Source of the DNA: an uncultured Geobacter sp.
GTDB taxonomy: Bacteria > Desulfobacterota > Desulfuromonadia > Geobacterales > Geobacteraceae
DNA: 64,000 nt
Direction: 5' to 3'
Assembly (NCBI GenBank): GCA_903915655.1
Contig: CAIWTU010000158.1
Location: 1 to 64,000 of the forward strand
Of this stretch, positions 7,616-15,605 are shown in pieces; within the stretch, counting starts at the first letter, position 1; each line of letters opens with the position of its first letter. The notes under the pieces are model-generated. The model did no database searches. It saw only the letters and a list, made by a program, of their open reading frames with translations, and was not told the DNA's origin. A program made the position numbers and the translations under genes.

Positions 7616-8992
7616 TCAGAAAACCGTCTTCTCCTTCTCGAAGGCGTCCGGCCGTTCACTCTTGATGGTGACATAGAGCTCGAGGCTCCGCCGGACGGCG
7701 CGCCGCTGGTCCTCGCACAACGAGAGAAAGGTCTCCTCGTCGAGTCGGCCACGTCCGACCTGCGCGAAGCACTTGTTACAGAGCCTGTGGGCAAAGCAGG
7801 GTGGGCAGTGTCGGGAAACGAACTCGTGGTACCTGCTCGCCATCTCCTCGGCCCGTTCCGGTCGGCAGAGCTCCTCGCCGACCTCCCCGAGCTGGAAATG
7901 CTCCGTGCGTTCACAGGCGGTCACCCTGCCGCCGGCATCGATGAAGAGCTCGTTCAGACCGGGGTAACAGCAGGCGTTGAGAGGTATCGTGGATGGGGGG
8001 GGAATAGGACGTTGATCGATGGCGAGCATCTTCTGGAGGTGGAGCCCGTCGTCGAACGGCAGCCCCCTCCCGTAGTTCCGCGGATAGCTGCGGCGGAGGA
8101 GCTCCCACTCAGCGTTCTGGCGAGACTTCTCCCCCTCCAGCTCTTCCTTCGACCCGAGGGCACCCGCAGGATCGAAGACCCAGCTCGAGACGATGACCTT
8201 CCCGGCGAAGAGCTCGTCGCTGTTGAAGAACTCGGCGGTCTCGAGGAGGCGCGTGAACGGGGTGACCGTGGCAACGAATCCGACGCTCTCCGAGTAGTAG
8301 TCTGGATGCGCCTGGCGAATCGTGCCGAGGACTTTCAGGAGCCTTGCCAGCGTCCCCTCTCCCGACGGCGTCACGCGCATCCGGTCGTGCCCCGGACCGT
8401 CCAGGCTGACGTTGAGTAGGACCCGGTGGGCCACCAGGAACGACAGCCGGTCCGGGTCGTCGAGCAGGAGGCCGTTCGTCGCCATAGCGAACCGCTCGGC
8501 CCCTCCCGGCAGGTCGAAGGTCTCGACGAAGAAGCGTAGTACGTCCCAGTTCAGGAGCGGCTCCCCGCCGTAGAAGATCACGCTGCGGGGAACCTGGCTG
8601 CGGGCCCGCAGCTGCTCCAGAACGCGGCGTGCCGTCTCCAGGCTCATGGCAGCCTGCTCGTGGGTCCGCTCGCCAGGGACCGACCCGCCGTAGATACAGT
8701 ACCGGCACCGGAGGTTGCACTGATGGGTCAGTCCAAGAACGAGTTTGCTGAGGCCCAACCCCGACAGCTCCATACTCTGCCTCAGGTCTTCGGGCGAGTC
8801 GATACCCGGTTCGCCGTCCCGGAGACCGGCCTGGATGCACGCCATGCGGACGACGGGGTCCATGATCCCGCTCACCAGGCCCGACGCTCGCGTCAGCTCT
8901 CCGTGCAGGGTTTCCGACACGGCGAGGATCCGGTTGGTGAAGGAATCGTAGAGAAACGGTTCTCCGGAAAGAGAATGGAAAGGAAGGATCAT
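7616..8992 (-). CDS. Radical SAM/SPASM peptide maturase (Nif11-associated)
   Basis: 458 residues, ATG 8992 with GGAG upstream. The radical SAM cluster motif CNLRCRYC (Cys 92, 96, 99) binds the [4Fe-4S] that cleaves S-adenosylmethionine. Typical following motifs are present: FYGGEPLLN and MATNGLLL. The C-terminal SPASM domain (about 340-425) has the usual cysteine set: CCYPGLNELFIDAGGRVTAC, then CPPCFAHRLCNKC, then a last Cys. Residues 1-80 form an N-terminal region like the precursor-binding RRE-like part of peptide maturases. The precursor gene lies 100 bases upstream on the same strand. The likely reaction is radical thioether or C-C bond formation on the core peptide. GC content is far above the neighbours, a sign of transfer. 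No transporter or protease gene is adjacent. Confidence 0.88.
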   Translation of the reverse strand: MILPFHSLSGEPFLYDSFTNRILAVSETLHGELTRASGLVSGIMDPVVRMACIQAGLRDGEPGIDSPEDLRQSMELSGLGLSKLVLGLTHQCNLRCRYCIYGGSVPGERTHEQAAMSLETARRVLEQLRARSQVPRSVIFYGGEPLLNWDVLRFFVETFDLPGGAERFAMATNGLLLDDPDRLSFLVAHRVLLNVSLDGPGHDRMRVTPSGEGTLARLLKVLGTIRQAHPDYYSESVGFVATVTPFTRLLETAEFFNSDELFAGKVIVSSWVFDPAGALGSKEELEGEKSRQNAEWELLRRSYPRNYGRGLPFDDGLHLQKMLAIDQRPIPPPSTIPLNACCYPGLNELFIDAGGRVTACERTEHFQLGEVGEELCRPERAEEMASRYHEFVSRHCPPCFAHRLCNKCFAQVGRGRLDEETFLSLCEDQRRAVRRSLELYVTIKSERPDAFEKEKTVF

Positions 8993-9092
8993 CGGCCCGC
9001 TCCGATCGGTTTGACCCGTCCCGATCCCGGCACGCAGATCCAGGCGATCTGTCGAATCAGCGGAGCGGTGCCCGGTCGGGTCCCCCCGGCTG

Positions 9093-9359
9093 CTATGGCA
9101 TGCTGGTCACGAGCATAGTTGTACTGAGGAGGCACATTGGGCACGATTTCTTGGATTGTCCCCCGACCACCCCCTCAAGCTCACGTGTAGAGAGTTCATG
9201 TGGCAACGCTGATTCTAACTCGGCCGAGGTGAAGTCGAAACCTTGCTCCGCGATGAAGGCCCATGCCTGCTCTTCCGTCTTCACCGCCTCCGCAGCTGTG
9301 GCAAATCCCTTGTCGGTCTTCAGTCTTTCTACGTATGCTTTCGCGCTCTCAATCGACAT
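9093..9359 (-). CDS. Nif11-type RiPP precursor peptide
   Basis: 88 residues, ATG 9359 with AGGAG 8 bases upstream. Residues 1-67 are a Nif11-like leader: SIESAKAYVERLKTDKGFA.., then EEQAWAFIAEQGFDFTSAEL, ending ELEGVVGG. The double glycine is the classic leader cleavage site. The core is the last 21 residues and carries CPMC (Cys 73 and 76), followed by a stretch rich in Leu, Ser, Thr and Met. Nif11 leaders are known to guide several modification enzymes; here the partner is the radical SAM/SPASM protein 100 bases downstream. Cysteine-to-alpha-carbon or beta/gamma-carbon thioethers are the most likely modification. The C39-type peptidase needed to cut after GG is not in the window. Confidence 0.88.
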   Translation of the reverse strand: MSIESAKAYVERLKTDKGFATAAEAVKTEEQAWAFIAEQGFDFTSAELESALPHELSTRELEGVVGGQSKKSCPMCLLSTTMLVTSMP

Positions 9360-9658
9360 AATATGCTCCTATCGTTCATATTAAAGGATAAGAATTTACT
9401 TTTTAGCGGTACCACACAAAATGGACCGCCGTCAACACTATTTAACCAGACCCCTCAAGACCCTATTACCTGTAAAGGCGCCCCCCCAACCCCGCGCATC
9501 TCCAAAAGCAGTTTGTTAGGAGAATAAATAGCCACCGTGTGTGACGCCACTACCGTAGCCCTTTTGCAAGCCGGCATGGCAATAGTCGAATCAGAGTTTA
9601 AAGGGATTGAAGTCGGGAGAGAAGTTGTTTTTTCCAGAGCCTGTATTACACTTTTCTT

Positions 9659-9916
9659 CTGCTTGCGTCTGCTTATGTCCCGTATGATGCCGATAAAGAG
9701 GCGCCTCTCCTTCAGCTTCAGCTCGTTCAGGGCCAGTTCCAGCGGAAAGGTGGAGCCATCCTTGCGAGCACCCACGACTTCCCTGCCGATGCCGATGATC
9801 TTCGGGGGGCCCGAGGCTAGGTATTTCCCGACATATTCGTCGTGGGCGTGACTGAATGGCTCCGGCATCAGGATCTTCACGTTCTCTCCCAGCGCCTCGG
9901 CTTCAGTTCCGCAGAG
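9659..9916 (-). pseudogene. PAS-domain sensor fragment
   Basis: About 85 residues read EALGENVKILMPEPFSHAHDEY, IGREVVGARKDGSTFPLEL and RRLFIGIIRDISRRK. These are the second half of a FixL-type PAS domain, the redox or oxygen sensor part of histidine kinases and diguanylate cyclases. A stop codon lies 5 codons upstream of the fragment, and the downstream frame loses all similarity. It has neither start nor output domain, so it is a gene remnant, between the peptide locus and the next gene. Confidence 0.65.
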
Positions 9917-10003
9917 ACTCTAGACCTTATCTCCGAATGGTCTGGTAGACGCAAGAGGGGTCGGGAATGGAGCTCCAAGTTGACCCCATGCCCCTTTGAA
10001 CGA

Positions 10004-11425
10004 TCACCATTTCTGCTTTCGTTCGAATGCCAGAATCTCCGGCAGGTGCCTCATAAAGGTCATAATACTGTGGGGAGATTTCCAAAACATCTTTGCGTAT
10101 CCGATCTGGATACGGGTGCGGTGATAGAAGCTGCGGATAAACTCGTTATACAGCTCTTCCAGTTCTGGCCTGGTCATCCCGTGCGGAACAAAAACAAAAT
10201 TCATGCAGTTCATCAGATCCCAGTTTTCATCGAATTCCCCCTGCTCCCTGATTGTACGGTAAATCGGCGCGCCGGGAAACGGGGTGAACTTGGTGACATT
10301 GATCTCGTCCAGAGGAAGTGACAGGGCATAATCAATGGTACGGCGGATAGCTGTCTCGTTTTCACCCGGCAGCCCTACCATAAACAGCCCTTTTACCCGG
10401 ATACCTGCGGCTCTGACCATCCGCAGCTTCCGTCCGACCTCGTCCAGTTCAAAAAATTTACGATGCCGTTTCAGAATCTCCGGATCGCCCGACTCGATAC
10501 CGAAATTAACCTGCCAACAACCGGATCGCTTGAGAAGTATCAAGAGCTCCGGATCCACATGTTCCAAACGGGCGATGCAGTTGTAGGTTATCTTCAATCC
10601 CTTGCGCGCCTTTATTTCGCAAAATTCGGCAACCCGTTTTCGATCAAAGGTAAAGAGGTCGTCATAAAAAAATACGTGACGGATACCGAAGTCGCGGTTA
10701 AGCATCGAAATATGCTCGACAATATAGTCGGGAGAGTTAAACCTGAAGCCGAGGCTGAATACTGAGCGGTCGCAGTAGGAGCAGGAATAGGGACATCCCC
10801 TGCTGGAAATGATACTGGTATTGGGGGCCGAGGGGTAACTGAAGAGCGGCAGGTTGTAGCGTCGGGGGAATTGGGGGAGTTTGTGGTATGCGGGGAAAGG
10901 GAGATCGTCCAGGTTCTTGATCAGTTCACGCGGCGCTGAAGATACGGCAGCTCCGGTTCCATCCCGGTAGGCCACGCCGGGAACCTGCCCGATCCCCTTG
11001 AAGCCGGCTTGAGCAAGTTGCAGCATGGTATTTTCGCCTTCGCCGATCGCCAGGCAATCAATGGCCGGAAATGAATCGAGAAGTGATGCGCCTATGGTGC
11101 AGGCATGGGCTCCGCCGAACAGTGTGAAGATATCTGGAGCTTTTTCCTTTACGGCCGCGACGATTCGGTAACCCTCGTTGAATGAGGATGTTGTCGTGGA
11201 TACTCCCAGGCAGTCGGGAGCTCGCCGAACGATCTCTTCTACCAGTTCTGCGAACGGTTTTGGTGTCGCGTAGCAGTCGATTATTTCGACATCGATCCCC
11301 GCCCGTTCGAGTACCGCCGCAACAGACATCATCCCCAACGGTGGCATCAGGTTGAACACCGTACTTATGTCTTTCATTCCACTAAGCCAGTTGCTGCCAT
11401 AGGGGTGCAGGAGAAGAATTTTCAC
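10004..11425 (-). CDS. B12-binding-domain radical SAM protein
   Basis: 473 residues. The N-terminus (MKILLLHPYGSNWL..PPLGMMSVAAVLERAGIDVEIID) through about residue 140 (LFGGAHACTIGASLLDSFPAIDCLAIGEGE) is a cobalamin-binding Rossmann domain of the BchE type. The radical SAM motif is in SSRGCPYSCSYC (about 205-215), with a normal TIM-barrel follow-up (IESGDPEILKRHRK, GLFMVGLPGE). Family members are methyltransferases, cyclases or C-C forming enzymes acting on tetrapyrroles, hopanoids, phosphonates or peptides. The substrate cannot be read here. It faces the same way as the Nif11 locus, but GC content and the intervening PAS debris argue against a shared operon. Confidence 0.8.
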   Translation of the reverse strand: MKILLLHPYGSNWLSGMKDISTVFNLMPPLGMMSVAAVLERAGIDVEIIDCYATPKPFAELVEEIVRRAPDCLGVSTTTSSFNEGYRIVAAVKEKAPDIFTLFGGAHACTIGASLLDSFPAIDCLAIGEGENTMLQLAQAGFKGIGQVPGVAYRDGTGAAVSSAPRELIKNLDDLPFPAYHKLPQFPRRYNLPLFSYPSAPNTSIISSRGCPYSCSYCDRSVFSLGFRFNSPDYIVEHISMLNRDFGIRHVFFYDDLFTFDRKRVAEFCEIKARKGLKITYNCIARLEHVDPELLILLKRSGCWQVNFGIESGDPEILKRHRKFFELDEVGRKLRMVRAAGIRVKGLFMVGLPGENETAIRRTIDYALSLPLDEINVTKFTPFPGAPIYRTIREQGEFDENWDLMNCMNFVFVPHGMTRPELEELYNEFIRSFYHRTRIQIGYAKMFWKSPHSIMTFMRHLPEILAFERKQKW

Positions 11426-11504
11426 TGAGATACTCCGCAGAGAGATATATTTACAGCTTCCAATAAGGTTGCAAGTGAGGCGTGATTATCTATAGCACAG
11501 AGTC

Positions 11505-11542
11505 ATAAAAAAAGGGAGGGCCGCTCTGAATGAGCGCCCTCC
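11505..11542 (-). terminator. Intrinsic terminator of repeat-protein gene
   Basis: On the minus strand GGAGGGC/GCCCTCC plus GAGC/GCTC form a strong stem. It is followed by a T run, seen as the A run at 11505-11513 on the plus strand. It lies about 145 bases past the stop of the 11688 gene. Confidence 0.7.
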
Positions 11543-11687
11543 ACGAACGGAATATCCGTTTCTATTTTTTCAGAAAATCGGGTGCACTGCTCCGGAGCTG
11601 TCACCTGTTGCGCTGATCCACATTTCCATGGGGCGCCTGTTGGCTCTGTGCAGACTGTTGAGCCTGTTGCCTCGGCTGAGCGCCCGG

Positions 11688-13004
11688 TTAACGGCCAGGC
11701 CGTCCGCCCTGTTGATGGTCAGGCTGAGCGCCCTGTTGACGGTCAGGCTGGGCAGCCGGTTGACGGTCAGGCTTAGCAGCCGGTTGACGACTGGGCTGGG
11801 CAGCCGGTTGCCGACCCGGCTGGGCAGTCGGTTGACGACCCGGCTGGGCTGCCGGTTGACGGCCAGGCTGGGCAGCCGGTTGACGACCCGGCTGGGCAGC
11901 CGGTTGACGGCCAGGCTGGGCAGTCGGTTGACGACCCGGCTGGGCAGTCGGTTGACGACTGGGCTGGGCAGTCGGTTGACGGCCAGGCTGGGCTCCAGGT
12001 TGACGGCCAGGCTGGACACCCGGTTGATGGCCACTCTGCGCTCCAGGTTGCCGACCAGGCTGGACACCCGGTTGATGGCCAGGCTGCGTTCCAGGTTGAC
12101 GGCCAGGCTGGACACCCGGTTGATGGCCACTCTGCGCTCCAGGTTGCCGACCAGGCTGGACACCCGGTTGATGACCAGGCTGCGCTCCAGGTTGACGGCC
12201 AGGCTGGACACCCGGTTGATGACCAGGCTGCGCTCCAGGTTGCCGGCCAGGCTGAACACCCGGTTGATGGCCACTCTGCGCTCCAGGTTGCCGGCCAGGC
12301 TGAACACCCGGTTGATGGCCACTCTGCGCTCCAGGTTGCCGGCCAGGCTGGTGGCCAAGCGTGCGGTCAGGCTTCGGGAAATAGCCTTTTTCGCCAGGCC
12401 GGTGGCTCACAAATCCCTGCGGCCGGTGACGTTCGTCGCGCCCCCAACTCTGCCGCTGCCGGTCTATGTTATGCATCCTTTCCCGCCGGATATCAGACCT
12501 CATTTCATGTCTGTACCAGCTTTGTCCGCGCCAGTGGTGGTTGCGGTCCCAATACCGCCAGTTCCGGTGAAAATCGCCGTAGCGGATCCGATGATACCCG
12601 ATGGGGAGGATTACAGGGTATTCGGGCGGAATTCCCATAATGGCCAGCGGGACCAGTCCAACGGCGATGGGAAACCATGGTTCGTTATAGACGCCTGCCC
12701 GGTACCAGCCACCGTTATAGAAGCGAAACCAGGAGTTGTTGAAGAAGTAGACACCAAAGGTATTCGGGATGACGTAGACAGAACTATTGCCGCTCGGGAC
12801 AACCGCCATCTCCGGCGGCTGGGCGAACTCCAGCTGAGGGGGCGCCTCATCGATATAAGCTCCTTCCTGCGGCGCGTACCCCTCCACCACCGGTGCGAGG
12901 GGAAGAGGAATATCGACATTGATATTTACCTGTGCAGATACACCTCTGATTGGTGCGAATGCCGTCACAAGAAGACAGACAATTACAGAGAGAGCCTTTC
13001 GCAT
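11688..13004 (-). CDS. Exported protein with Gln-Pro-Gly tandem repeats
   Basis: 438 residues. A clear signal peptide (MRKALSVIVCLLVTAFAPIRGVSA) is followed by a folded part (about 25-205) with aromatic blocks such as FFNNSWFRFYNGGWYRAG. From about 212 to the end the protein is a tandem array. It has about six 16-residue units of the type QPGRQPGAQSGHQPGV, then 8-residue units of the type QPGRQPTA. The array makes up about half the gene and is rich in Arg, Gln, Pro and Gly, so it is very basic and probably unfolded. This suggests a cell-surface or polysaccharide/DNA-binding protein. No known family is assigned. Long open frames on the opposite strand here are products of the repeats. Confidence 0.75.
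   Translation of the reverse strand: MRKALSVIVCLLVTAFAPIRGVSAQVNINVDIPLPLAPVVEGYAPQEGAYIDEAPPQLEFAQPPEMAVVPSGNSSVYVIPNTFGVYFFNNSWFRFYNGGWYRAGVYNEPWFPIAVGLVPLAIMGIPPEYPVILPIGYHRIRYGDFHRNWRYWDRNHHWRGQSWYRHEMRSDIRRERMHNIDRQRQSWGRDERHRPQGFVSHRPGEKGYFPKPDRTLGHQPGRQPGAQSGHQPGVQPGRQPGAQSGHQPGVQPGRQPGAQPGHQPGVQPGRQPGAQPGHQPGVQPGRQPGAQSGHQPGVQPGRQPGTQPGHQPGVQPGRQPGAQSGHQPGVQPGRQPGAQPGRQPTAQPSRQPTAQPGRQPTAQPGRQPAAQPGRQPAAQPGRQPAAQPGRQPTAQPGRQPAAQPSRQPAAKPDRQPAAQPDRQQGAQPDHQQGGRPGR
11690..12355. repeat. Tandem 24/48-bp coding repeats
   Basis: The coding array of the repeat protein consists of 48-bp units (12000-12355) and 24-bp units (11690-12000) with few substitutions. Copies are very similar at DNA level, so length is likely to vary among strains. 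No spacers are present, so it is not a CRISPR array. Confidence 0.8.
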
Positions 13005-13085
13005 AACCTTGAACCTCCTTTAAGAAATTTGTTTCCGCCTCTTCCATATTCAAGAAGCAGACTGCCGGTATAGACAACCTGTCGA

Positions 13086-13754
13086 TTATTGGCTGCGTGT
13101 CTCCCAATACTTACTTTCATACACCCACTCGTTCTTCCGATATTCCACGAGACTTTGCATCCGGGCTTTGAAAGCGTTCCTGTATGCATCCTGTTCAGGG
13201 AAATGCCTTTTTTCCTGTACGGAGAGGCAAAGCTCTCGCCCCAATTCATTTGCCTTGGCAAAAAGGGTCGCCTCTTCCGGGAAGGTTCGGAACCCGGCCA
13301 TGCCGGAACCAATCCCTCCTGCGGACTGGGCCCCAACCGTGTTGATGAATCGCTCCATGTATCTAACAACCGCCTCGTCGTCACCGCTCCCGGAGGTTTC
13401 CACCACTGCACCGTATTTCCCTTCCAGTTCAACCAAGTGAATGATGCCAACAGAGCGATCAAATAACGCCTTCATCTGGGCGGTAACACTATGGATATAG
13501 TTCGGGCTGGCCAGGATAAAGCCGTCACAGGCCAGAAGTTTGCATTTTATCATTTCGAAGTTGTCATCCGTGGGGCAGCTACCTGTATTATGGCAGATAT
13601 CGCAACTTTTACAAGGCTCCACCCTCATTTCTGGAATAGAAATAACTTCAATCTCTCCGCCACCTTGCTCTACTCCGGTCAATACCTCTTCGAGCAAGCG
13701 GCCGGTATTTCCCGCCATTCCGTGGGGGCTTCCAATAATAGCAACTATTTTCAT
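13086..13754 (-). CDS. Flavodoxin-fold NAD(P)H-type FMN reductase / iron-sulfur flavoprotein
   Basis: 222 residues, AAGGAG before the ATG. IIGSPHGMAGNTGRLLEEVL is the FMN phosphate-binding loop of the flavodoxin-like fold. CKSCDICHNTGSCPTDDNFEMI matches the compact cysteine block of archaeal-type iron-sulfur flavoproteins (Isf), and SPNYIHSVTAQMKALFDRS is the conserved flavin-stacking segment. It should be a cytoplasmic electron-transfer or reductase protein with FMN and possibly a [4Fe-4S]. The start is 12 bases after the stop of the nicotinamidase gene, and the ribosome binding site overlaps that stop, so the two are co-transcribed. Confidence 0.8.
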   Translation of the reverse strand: MKIVAIIGSPHGMAGNTGRLLEEVLTGVEQGGGEIEVISIPEMRVEPCKSCDICHNTGSCPTDDNFEMIKCKLLACDGFILASPNYIHSVTAQMKALFDRSVGIIHLVELEGKYGAVVETSGSGDDEAVVRYMERFINTVGAQSAGGIGSGMAGFRTFPEEATLFAKANELGRELCLSVQEKRHFPEQDAYRNAFKARMQSLVEYRKNEWVYESKYWETRSQ

Positions 13755-13765
13755 CAGATTCTCCT

Positions 13766-14350
13766 TTAGTGCAACTCCTCAACGGTGGCCAGTTGCGCAC
13801 CGGCGTTTTCCATTTCCTCGACAGCAGAGGGCAATTCCCCGGCAACGATATCCAGAGCGGCCACGGCATCGGTCAGAACGGTAACATCGAACCCGTTACG
13901 CAATGCTTCAATTGTTGTGTATAGAACACAATAATCGGTAGCCAGGCCGCTGATATAGAGCTTTTGCACCCCCAGATCGCGTAGCAGATCAGCCAGCATT
14001 CTGCCGTCGGCAGCTACCCCCTCGAAGGCCGAGTAACCGTTCTCAGACAGATTCATCCCCTTGGAGAGAAGCGTCGTTCCTTCCGGGAGGCGAAGTGCTG
14101 GATGAAATGCGGCGCCATCGGTACCCTGGACGCAATGAACCGGCCAGACACCTCCGAAATCTCGAAAATGGCTGGTAAACGGCGGGTGCCAATCACGGCT
14201 CGCCAGTACCGGCAGGCCGGCTTTGACAAAATAGTCGACTGCGCGGTTGATCGGATCTATCACGCGGTCACCATCCGGCACCTCCAGTCTGCCGCCGGGG
14301 CAGAAATCGTTCTGTACGTCCACTATCAGTAATGCCGCTCTATATCCCAT
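13766..14350 (-). CDS. pncA: Nicotinamidase
   Basis: 194 residues, AGGAG at the start. The catalytic triad of nicotinamidases is visible: Asp11 in LIVDVQNDF, Lys97 in LLSKGMN, Cys141 in GLATDYCV. The metal ligands Asp53, His55 and His61 are in SRDWHPPFTSH. It hydrolyses nicotinamide to nicotinate and ammonia in the cytoplasm, the first step of NAD salvage. Length is normal for the family. The gene leads a two-gene unit with the flavoprotein. Confidence 0.92.
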   Translation of the reverse strand: MGYRAALLIVDVQNDFCPGGRLEVPDGDRVIDPINRAVDYFVKAGLPVLASRDWHPPFTSHFRDFGGVWPVHCVQGTDGAAFHPALRLPEGTTLLSKGMNLSENGYSAFEGVAADGRMLADLLRDLGVQKLYISGLATDYCVLYTTIEALRNGFDVTVLTDAVAALDIVAGELPSAVEEMENAGAQLATVEELH

Positions 14351-14522
14351 GACTCCTGCCCTGCTCTCCTTTGTCCCGCTTGCGCATCCTCACCTTATAA
14401 TCATCTCTATCCCCCAACCCTGTCAAGCAAATCTTCAAAATAGACCCTTAGCCTCTCTATACCCCCCCAAAAAGCTCTGATTTCAATAATATTTATATTG
14501 CCAACCGCTAATCAGGGGTGAT

Positions 14523-14822
14523 ATGCGCGCTTTTTTTCGCTCGAGGACGGAGACCGACCTCCGTGCAGCGGATCTTCTTGGGAGACGGGTAACAGAGGTC
14601 TGTCCCGGGATAGGAAAGAGGGAGATCGTCGAGATCTACGGGAAGGTAGCGCTCATCGGCGAACCGCCCTCTTTCGAGCAGAGGTGCGAAGGGGATGGGC
14701 GCTACTACCAGATCAACGCCTGTGAGGTAGAGAAAGTGCGGTTTGCCGTAACCTTTGAGGTTAGGACGGAGTGGAGGGAGGCAACTCTCCAGAGCAGGGG
14801 GTCCTCCCCGTTGGTAAGTTAG
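14523..14822 (+). CDS. Hypothetical small protein
   Basis: 99 residues from ATG 14523, with AGGGG seven bases upstream. It is charged, with KREIVEIYGKVALIGEP and YYQINACEVEKVRFAVTFEVRTEW suggesting a small mixed sheet. No signal peptide, membrane segment or known motif. A long hairpin follows immediately. It could be an orphan gene. Confidence 0.4.
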   Translation: MRAFFRSRTETDLRAADLLGRRVTEVCPGIGKREIVEIYGKVALIGEPPSFEQRCEGDGRYYQINACEVEKVRFAVTFEVRTEWREATLQSRGSSPLVS

Positions 14823-14870
14823 AAGTTATTTTCTGCGATTTCAAGGCAGAAAATAACTTCGTAAACTTAC
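14814..14870. terminator. Long near-perfect hairpin between convergent genes
   Basis: GTAAGTT..GAAGTTATTTTCTGC pairs with GCAGAAAATAACTTC..AACTTAC: a perfect 15-bp inner stem (14822-14836 with 14846-14860) plus a 7-bp outer stem. It lies between a plus-strand gene ending at 14822 and a minus-strand gene ending at 14889. It fits a bidirectional terminator. Confidence 0.6.
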
Positions 14871-14888
14871 TTGTCCCGTTTATCGGGG

Positions 14889-15272
14889 TTAGGCATAAAA
14901 TGCAATGCGCGTAGGCTCTTCTTTCAGCTTTTCTGCAGCTCTCAGCATAAAGCTGAGTTGCGAGACGTGTTGAACCAATTGAACCCTCTCACCGGCATCG
15001 TTGACACCGATAAACGTTACGAGACTAGGCATGGAAAACCCTATCTTCTCCGGCCGAAAATCTACTTCGTTTCCAAACGACGCAAGGCTTATCGCAATCT
15101 CATGGCTGTTGTCCAGTACAGCTTCGAATTGATCGAAATATTCTCGAATAGCCTTGTAGACTTCCTTTTCGGACTTGATCCTCCCCCCTGCAGTTTCACC
15201 CTTTTCAGGCTCTATTTTGTAAAGGTAATCAAAATTCGGGATAGTCGGGCCTGCAACACTGTATTCGCTCAT
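14889..15272 (-). CDS. DUF6173 family protein
   Basis: 127 residues. The sequence holds the pattern of this small family: an N-terminal hydrophilic part, then YFDQFEAVLDNSHEIAISLASFGNEVDFRPEKIGFSMPSLVTFIGV and VQLVQHVSQLSFMLRAAEKLKEEPTRIAF. The LxQHVSQLSF block and the closing RI-F strand are distinctive. Function is unknown; the proteins are cytoplasmic and often encoded near mobile or regulatory genes. The gene is monocistronic here. Confidence 0.65.
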   Translation of the reverse strand: MSEYSVAGPTIPNFDYLYKIEPEKGETAGGRIKSEKEVYKAIREYFDQFEAVLDNSHEIAISLASFGNEVDFRPEKIGFSMPSLVTFIGVNDAGERVQLVQHVSQLSFMLRAAEKLKEEPTRIAFYA

Positions 15273-15605
15273 GATTCTTTCTCCTTTGGCATTACATTCA
15301 AAAACGGTTGCACATGCACGCCTTTTTTGCTACATAGCAGAATCGATCAGCAAGGGCAAATATTTTTATCTGCAAAACAAGCCTTGTCACGAGAAGAAAG
15401 ATGAGTTTAGCGTAACAATATGTAATCATTGAAATTATTAAGGATTCAGGATAATAGTCCAAAGTCTGCAAAAAAACTGAAAAGAGATAATTGTGTAATA
15501 AAGGAGTATAAATCAACTCAACAGTGCGGTTTTTATCAAGGTCACCTCAACGATAAAATTACATTGACAAAAGTTCATACAGTGTGCTATTTATCAAAGT
15601 TAACT
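15273..15605. other. AT-rich intergenic region, no gene seen
   Basis: 330 bases, markedly AT-rich. It should contain the promoter of the DUF6173 gene. On the plus strand TTGACA (15564-15569) is followed by a possible TATTTA, but only the antisense side of the 5'-nucleotidase gene lies downstream. The short plus-strand open frame here has no coding character. Confidence 0.4.

Noticed and set aside
8109-8840. 243-codon minus-strand frame inside the radical SAM gene
   Set aside because: A shadow frame in high-GC coding DNA; it has no motif, while the 7616-8992 frame has all the radical SAM motifs.
11690-12355. Possible CRISPR array
   Set aside because: The repeats are contiguous, in frame and have no unique spacers.
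11628-13073. 481-codon open frame on the plus strand
   Set aside because: It is the antisense of the Gln-Pro-Gly repeat gene. Its protein (LTTRLGSRLTARLG...) is a product of the repeats, while the minus-strand frame has a signal peptide and a ribosome binding site.
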